From: Ignavibacteria bacterium
Lineage (GTDB): Bacteria > Bacteroidota > Ignavibacteria > Kapaibacteriales > UBA4661
NCBI GenBank assembly: GCA_014654705.1
Contig: JACVZY010000064.1
Span: 1 to 40,120, forward strand
Direction of reading: 5' to 3'
Length of the DNA stretch: 40,120 bases
Under the pieces are notes generated by a model. It saw nothing but the letters and a program-made list of their open reading frames with translations. It was not told the DNA's origin and made no database searches. Shown here one piece after another: positions 34,886-40,120 of this stretch; position 1 is the first letter of the stretch; the number at the start of each line of letters is the position of its first letter. A program made the translations under genes and the position numbers.

Positions 34886-35156
34886 GACTTCGACAAAATT
34901 TGACCGCCTTTATGCAAAATTTATACGCAATAATCAACGTTTGCAGCAAGATGTAGAGCGGTCTTTCATTCTTTTAGCTGAGGACACTGCTCATCCTGAA
35001 CTCAAATCACATCCGCTTAAAGGGCAGCTTTGGGGATTCAGTGCTTGTTCTTGTGGTTATGACTGCCGTATTATTTTTCAGATTCGCCGTGACGAGGCGA
35101 CAAACGAAGAATACATCCTGCTCGTGGACATCGGCACACACGATGAAGTGTATTGA
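34872..35156 (+). CDS. YafQ/RelE-family mRNA interferase toxin
   Basis: The product has 94 residues from the ATG at 34872. It shows the conserved pattern of this family: TSTKFDRLYAKFIRNN, then HPLKGQLWGF, CGYDCRIIFQI and the C-terminal ILLVDIGTHDEVY. His47 and His90 match the positions of histidines important for RNA cleavage in E. coli YafQ, so it may be active. It would cut mRNA on the ribosome unless bound by the antitoxin. Its stop is only 2 bases before the ATG of the sigma-54 activator. An in-frame start further upstream at 34791 lies inside the antitoxin gene and is rejected. Confidence 0.85.
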   Translation: MRSIRTSTKFDRLYAKFIRNNQRLQQDVERSFILLAEDTAHPELKSHPLKGQLWGFSACSCGYDCRIIFQIRRDEATNEEYILLVDIGTHDEVY

Positions 35157-35158
35157 CC

Positions 35159-36568
35159 ATGACTCAAACCATTCTCATCATAGACGACGACCGCGCCGTG
35201 CAGCGCTCTATCGCGATGGCACTCAAGCAAGCGGGGTATCATTCCGAAAGCGCTTCTTCTGCGGAGGAAGCGCTTTCGGTCTTGCATACAGGCGATTTCG
35301 CGGCTGCCGTGCAAGACATGAATTTTTCGCGCAGCACGAGTGGCGAAGAAGGTTTGTCCTTGCTGGAGCGCATCAAATCCGGCTTTCCCACTTTGCCCGT
35401 GCTGCTCATCACGGCGTGGGGGTCGGTGGAACTGGCTGTCGAAGGTATGAAGCGCGGGGCAGCTGATTTTATGCTGAAGCCGTGGGCAAATGAAGAACTC
35501 GTGCGCCGTCTGGAAACCTCACTGTCGCTTGCTTCAAACGGAAATAATGGCAAAGAAAATACTCTCAGCACTGCTTCTTCTAACAGCGTCCTCACACGAG
35601 CGAAACTTGATGCGGAGTATGATTTTACAGGTATTATCGGCGAAGACCCGAAATTGCTGGCGGTGTTGGCGGTTATCGGGCGTATTGCCCAAACTGACGC
35701 ACCGGTGCTGATTACGGGCGAGAGCGGTTCGGGCAAAGAACTGATTGCTGATGCGATTGTCAGGAACTCTCGCAGGCGCGATGCGTCTTTTGTGCGGGTG
35801 AACATGGGCGGTATTACGCCAACGCTTTTCGAGAGTGAACTTTTCGGACACGTCAAAGGCGCTTTCACGGGCGCAGTCAGCGACCGCAAGGGCAGATTCG
35901 ACCACGCACACGGCGGGACGATTTTCTTGGATGAAATTGGTGATTTGGATGCTTCTTCGCAAGTAAAACTCCTTCGCGTCTTGCAAGAACGCACCTTCGA
36001 GGCAGTTGGCTCCAGCACGACCAAAACCGTGGATGCGCGGGTGATTTCTGCCACAAACCGCAATCTTTCTGCCATGATAGAGCGTGGCACGTTCCGCGAG
36101 GATTTGCTCTATCGCTTGAATTTGATTGCGGTGCATTTGCCTCCGCTTCGCGAGCGCACTGGCGACATTCGGTTACTCACGGAACATTTTTTGGCGAGTG
36201 CTGCGCGGCAGTATTTCCGTGAGGGGTTGAAGATTCAACCCGACGCGCTTCGGTGGCTGGAATCACGCCCGTTCACGGGCAACATCCGGGAACTGAAGCA
36301 TTGCATAGAGCGCACGGTTTTGTTGGCTGCGGGCGACCGCCTCACGGTGCAGGATTTCCAAACTGCGCTTGCGGTGGAATCGCCGGAACACCGCACAGGT
36401 ACGCTTCCGGCGGTCGGCACGATGACGCTGGACGATATTGAGCGGGCAATGATTCTGAAAACAATTGAGCAATTTCCGGGCAACGTCAGCCGCATAGCCG
36501 AAGCACTGGGGCTGACGCGGCAAGCGCTGTACAGGCGTTTGGAGAAATTTGGGTTGGATGTGGGGTGA
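35159..36568 (+). CDS. NtrC-type sigma-54-dependent response regulator
   Basis: The 469-residue activator has a receiver (residues 1-120; D9-D11, phospho-acceptor D53, T85, K107). Its AAA+ domain (about 155-380) has Walker A GESGSGKE (187-194), the sigma-54 contact loop GAFTGA (234-239) and Walker B TIFLDEIGDL (254-263). A C-terminal Fis-type helix-turn-helix (about 440-465, VSRIAEALGLTRQALYRRL) completes it. It should activate a sigma-54 promoter when phosphorylated. The natural partner is the kinase at 38690 and the natural target the promoter at 29845. A TTG at 35153 is in frame but overlaps the toxin gene; the ATG at 35159 is preferred. Confidence 0.95.
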   Translation: MTQTILIIDDDRAVQRSIAMALKQAGYHSESASSAEEALSVLHTGDFAAAVQDMNFSRSTSGEEGLSLLERIKSGFPTLPVLLITAWGSVELAVEGMKRGAADFMLKPWANEELVRRLETSLSLASNGNNGKENTLSTASSNSVLTRAKLDAEYDFTGIIGEDPKLLAVLAVIGRIAQTDAPVLITGESGSGKELIADAIVRNSRRRDASFVRVNMGGITPTLFESELFGHVKGAFTGAVSDRKGRFDHAHGGTIFLDEIGDLDASSQVKLLRVLQERTFEAVGSSTTKTVDARVISATNRNLSAMIERGTFREDLLYRLNLIAVHLPPLRERTGDIRLLTEHFLASAARQYFREGLKIQPDALRWLESRPFTGNIRELKHCIERTVLLAAGDRLTVQDFQTALAVESPEHRTGTLPAVGTMTLDDIERAMILKTIEQFPGNVSRIAEALGLTRQALYRRLEKFGLDVG

Positions 36569-38685
<2,117 letters not shown>

Positions 38686-38689
38686 AACT

Positions 38690-40033
38690 ATGACACTCCG
38701 CACTCAGTTTATACTCTATCTGGCGGTGCTTCATTGTTTGCTTGCTGCTGCTTCGGGGTTTGCCTTGTGGCGTGTACATCCCGCATGGATACTGCTGGTG
38801 GAAGCGGTGTGCGGCGTGTCGTTTTGGATTGCATTTGTCCTCTTTCGCCGTTTTTACGAGCCACTTCGATTGCTCAAGTCCAGTGCTGATTTTTTGAAGG
38901 AAACGGATTTTTCTACAACACTACTCCCAACGGGACAACCCGAAACTGACGCACTCGTCAGCGTTTACAACACGATGCTGACCACGCTTCGTACAGAGCG
39001 CGTTCGTGTGGAGGAAAAAGGAATTTTACTGCAAACGCTCATCAATGCTTCGCCCACCGGTATTCTGCTGTGCGATGAATCGCTGACGGTGCTGTCCGTG
39101 AATCCTGCATTAGAAGCGATGTTTGCCATGATTGCCAAAGACATTATCGGAAACCGCTTGGAAACGCATATTGCGCCTTTCGCTGAACTTATGCAACGTA
39201 TCAGCATTGGAGCATCGGAGGTCTTCACTCATAAAGCACGACGCTTCAAGGTTCATAAAGCGGGCTTTGTAGAGAAAGGCGTGCCGCATATTATCGTGCT
39301 TGTGGAGGAACTTACTGACGAGCTACGGGCTTCGGAAAAAACTGCGTATCAGCGCATCATTCGCGTTCTGGCGCACGAGGTGAACAATTCTACCGGAGCG
39401 GCGCGGTCGCTGATGGAATCTGCTTTGCATTACGAACGCTACTTCGTGCCGGAGATGCCAGATGATGAGCGCACGGACTTCCGCGACGCACTCTCGGTCG
39501 CAAGCGAGCGATTGGCGGGGTTGGGCGAGTTCATGCGGGAGTACGCCCATGTGGTGCGCTTGCCTACGCCGAAGCCGCAATCCTTCGACATCGGCGAACT
39601 TCTCGTTACGACAGCAACGCTTTTTGGAGAAGTTTGTAAGGCTCATAACATCACGCTCCGCGTCATTACGCCAAACGACGCAATGATGATTTATGCCGAT
39701 AAAGTACAGTTGCAGCAAGTGCTCACCAATCTGACGAAAAATGCGATAGAAGCTGTGCAGGGTGTCGAAGATACCACGCAAGACCGCTCGGTAACGCTGT
39801 CTGTGCGCCGTCGTGATAGTGCATCGGTGAGTATTGCCGTAGAAGATACGGGAGCAGGCTTGAACGCAAGCGCGGCAGCGAATATCCTCACGCCATTTTT
39901 CACCACGAAAGAAACGGGTCAGGGAATTGGGCTAATGCTCGTGCGCGAAATAGTCGCTGCGCATGGTTTTGCGTTTTCGCTGGAGAACCGTGCGGGAGGT
40001 GGGGCGAGGGCGGAGATGGTGGTAGCGCAGTAA
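38690..40033 (+). CDS. NtrB/NtrY-like membrane sensor histidine kinase
   Basis: The 447-residue product has two N-terminal membrane helices (about residues 7-27 and 32-53) with almost no periplasmic loop, a HAMP-like linker (about 54-110) and a PAS domain (about 115-210, ASPTGILLCDESLTVLSVNP). The kinase H box is LAHEVNNSTG (His about 229), N box NLTKNAIEAV, G1 DTGAGL, F box FFTTKE and G2 GQGIGL. The short loop suggests it senses a membrane or cytoplasmic cue rather than a periplasmic ligand. It should phosphorylate the NtrC-type regulator encoded at 35159; two redox-like genes lie between them. Confidence 0.93.
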   Translation: MTLRTQFILYLAVLHCLLAAASGFALWRVHPAWILLVEAVCGVSFWIAFVLFRRFYEPLRLLKSSADFLKETDFSTTLLPTGQPETDALVSVYNTMLTTLRTERVRVEEKGILLQTLINASPTGILLCDESLTVLSVNPALEAMFAMIAKDIIGNRLETHIAPFAELMQRISIGASEVFTHKARRFKVHKAGFVEKGVPHIIVLVEELTDELRASEKTAYQRIIRVLAHEVNNSTGAARSLMESALHYERYFVPEMPDDERTDFRDALSVASERLAGLGEFMREYAHVVRLPTPKPQSFDIGELLVTTATLFGEVCKAHNITLRVITPNDAMMIYADKVQLQQVLTNLTKNAIEAVQGVEDTTQDRSVTLSVRRRDSASVSIAVEDTGAGLNASAAANILTPFFTTKETGQGIGLMLVREIVAAHGFAFSLENRAGGGARAEMVVAQ

Positions 40034-40120
40034 GTACGATACTGCTTATTTCATTGGTTTAAGCTGTGCCGGTCTTTGGGGCGAAGTTTTCTGAATATGT
40101 ATAAGAGCATCAAATTCAGA

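Noticed and set aside
35239-36090. 283-residue minus-strand open frame
   Set aside because: It is antisense to the receiver and AAA+ domains of the sigma-54 regulator, with Ser/Pro-rich shadow composition.

Overview
The window looks like chromosome from a member of the Bacteroidota/Chlorobiota side of the tree (Ignavibacteria- or Kapaibacteria-like; inferred, not proven). The evidence is a protein ending in a type IX secretion (T9SS) sorting domain, several two-component-propeller and TPR histidine kinases of the Bacteroidota style, a DUF5522 protein, and almost no Shine-Dalgarno sequences before start codons. No rRNA, tRNA, CRISPR array, insertion sequence or phage gene was seen.

Left part (289-24541, all on the minus strand): a dense run of signalling genes. 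It holds two propeller sensor kinases (289-3585, 3730-7212), a TPR sensor kinase (7438-9750), a receiver-adenylate cyclase fusion (9831-11066) with a stand-alone receiver just upstream (11069-11476), a 2125-residue propeller/penta-GAF kinase (11586-17963), a second TPR kinase (18106-20097), a T9SS-exported beta-propeller protein (20276-22432) and a TPR-adenylate cyclase (22670-24541). None of the five kinases carries a receiver or DNA-binding domain, whereas a free receiver and a receiver-cyclase sit among them. The likely logic is periplasmic sensing, then phosphotransfer, then cAMP synthesis. Kinase modules and a helical linker are shared between these proteins, so the cluster looks built by duplication and domain shuffling.

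Middle part (24741-29650, minus strand): housekeeping or stress genes. These are a PLP-dependent threonine/serine dehydratase, a P-type cation ATPase with Na+/K+-ATPase-like motifs, a DUF4136 lipoprotein and a thioredoxin-like protein with a CNHC active site.

Right part (29908-40033, plus strand): a MacAB/FtsX-type ABC export cassette (membrane fusion protein, ATPase, two permeases), a YafQ/RelE-like toxin-antitoxin pair, an NtrC-type sigma-54 activator, a DUF5522 protein, an exported DUF255 thioredoxin-fold protein and an NtrB/NtrY-like kinase. Upstream of the cassette I find a sigma-54-type -24/-12 promoter (29845-29860) preceded by two TGTCCG-N4-CGGACA-type palindromes centred 20 bp apart (29756-29791). 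This suggests that the activator encoded in the locus controls its own export operon. The toxin-antitoxin pair lies between the permeases and the activator, and the toxin stop is only 2 bp from the activator start.

Intergenic spaces are short (all under 300 bases), and several hold strong extragenic palindromes: 35-62, 140-209, 7388-7425, 9806-9835, a nested one at 24609-24728, and 31213-31240. The last 87 bases (40034-40120) hold nothing I recognise.
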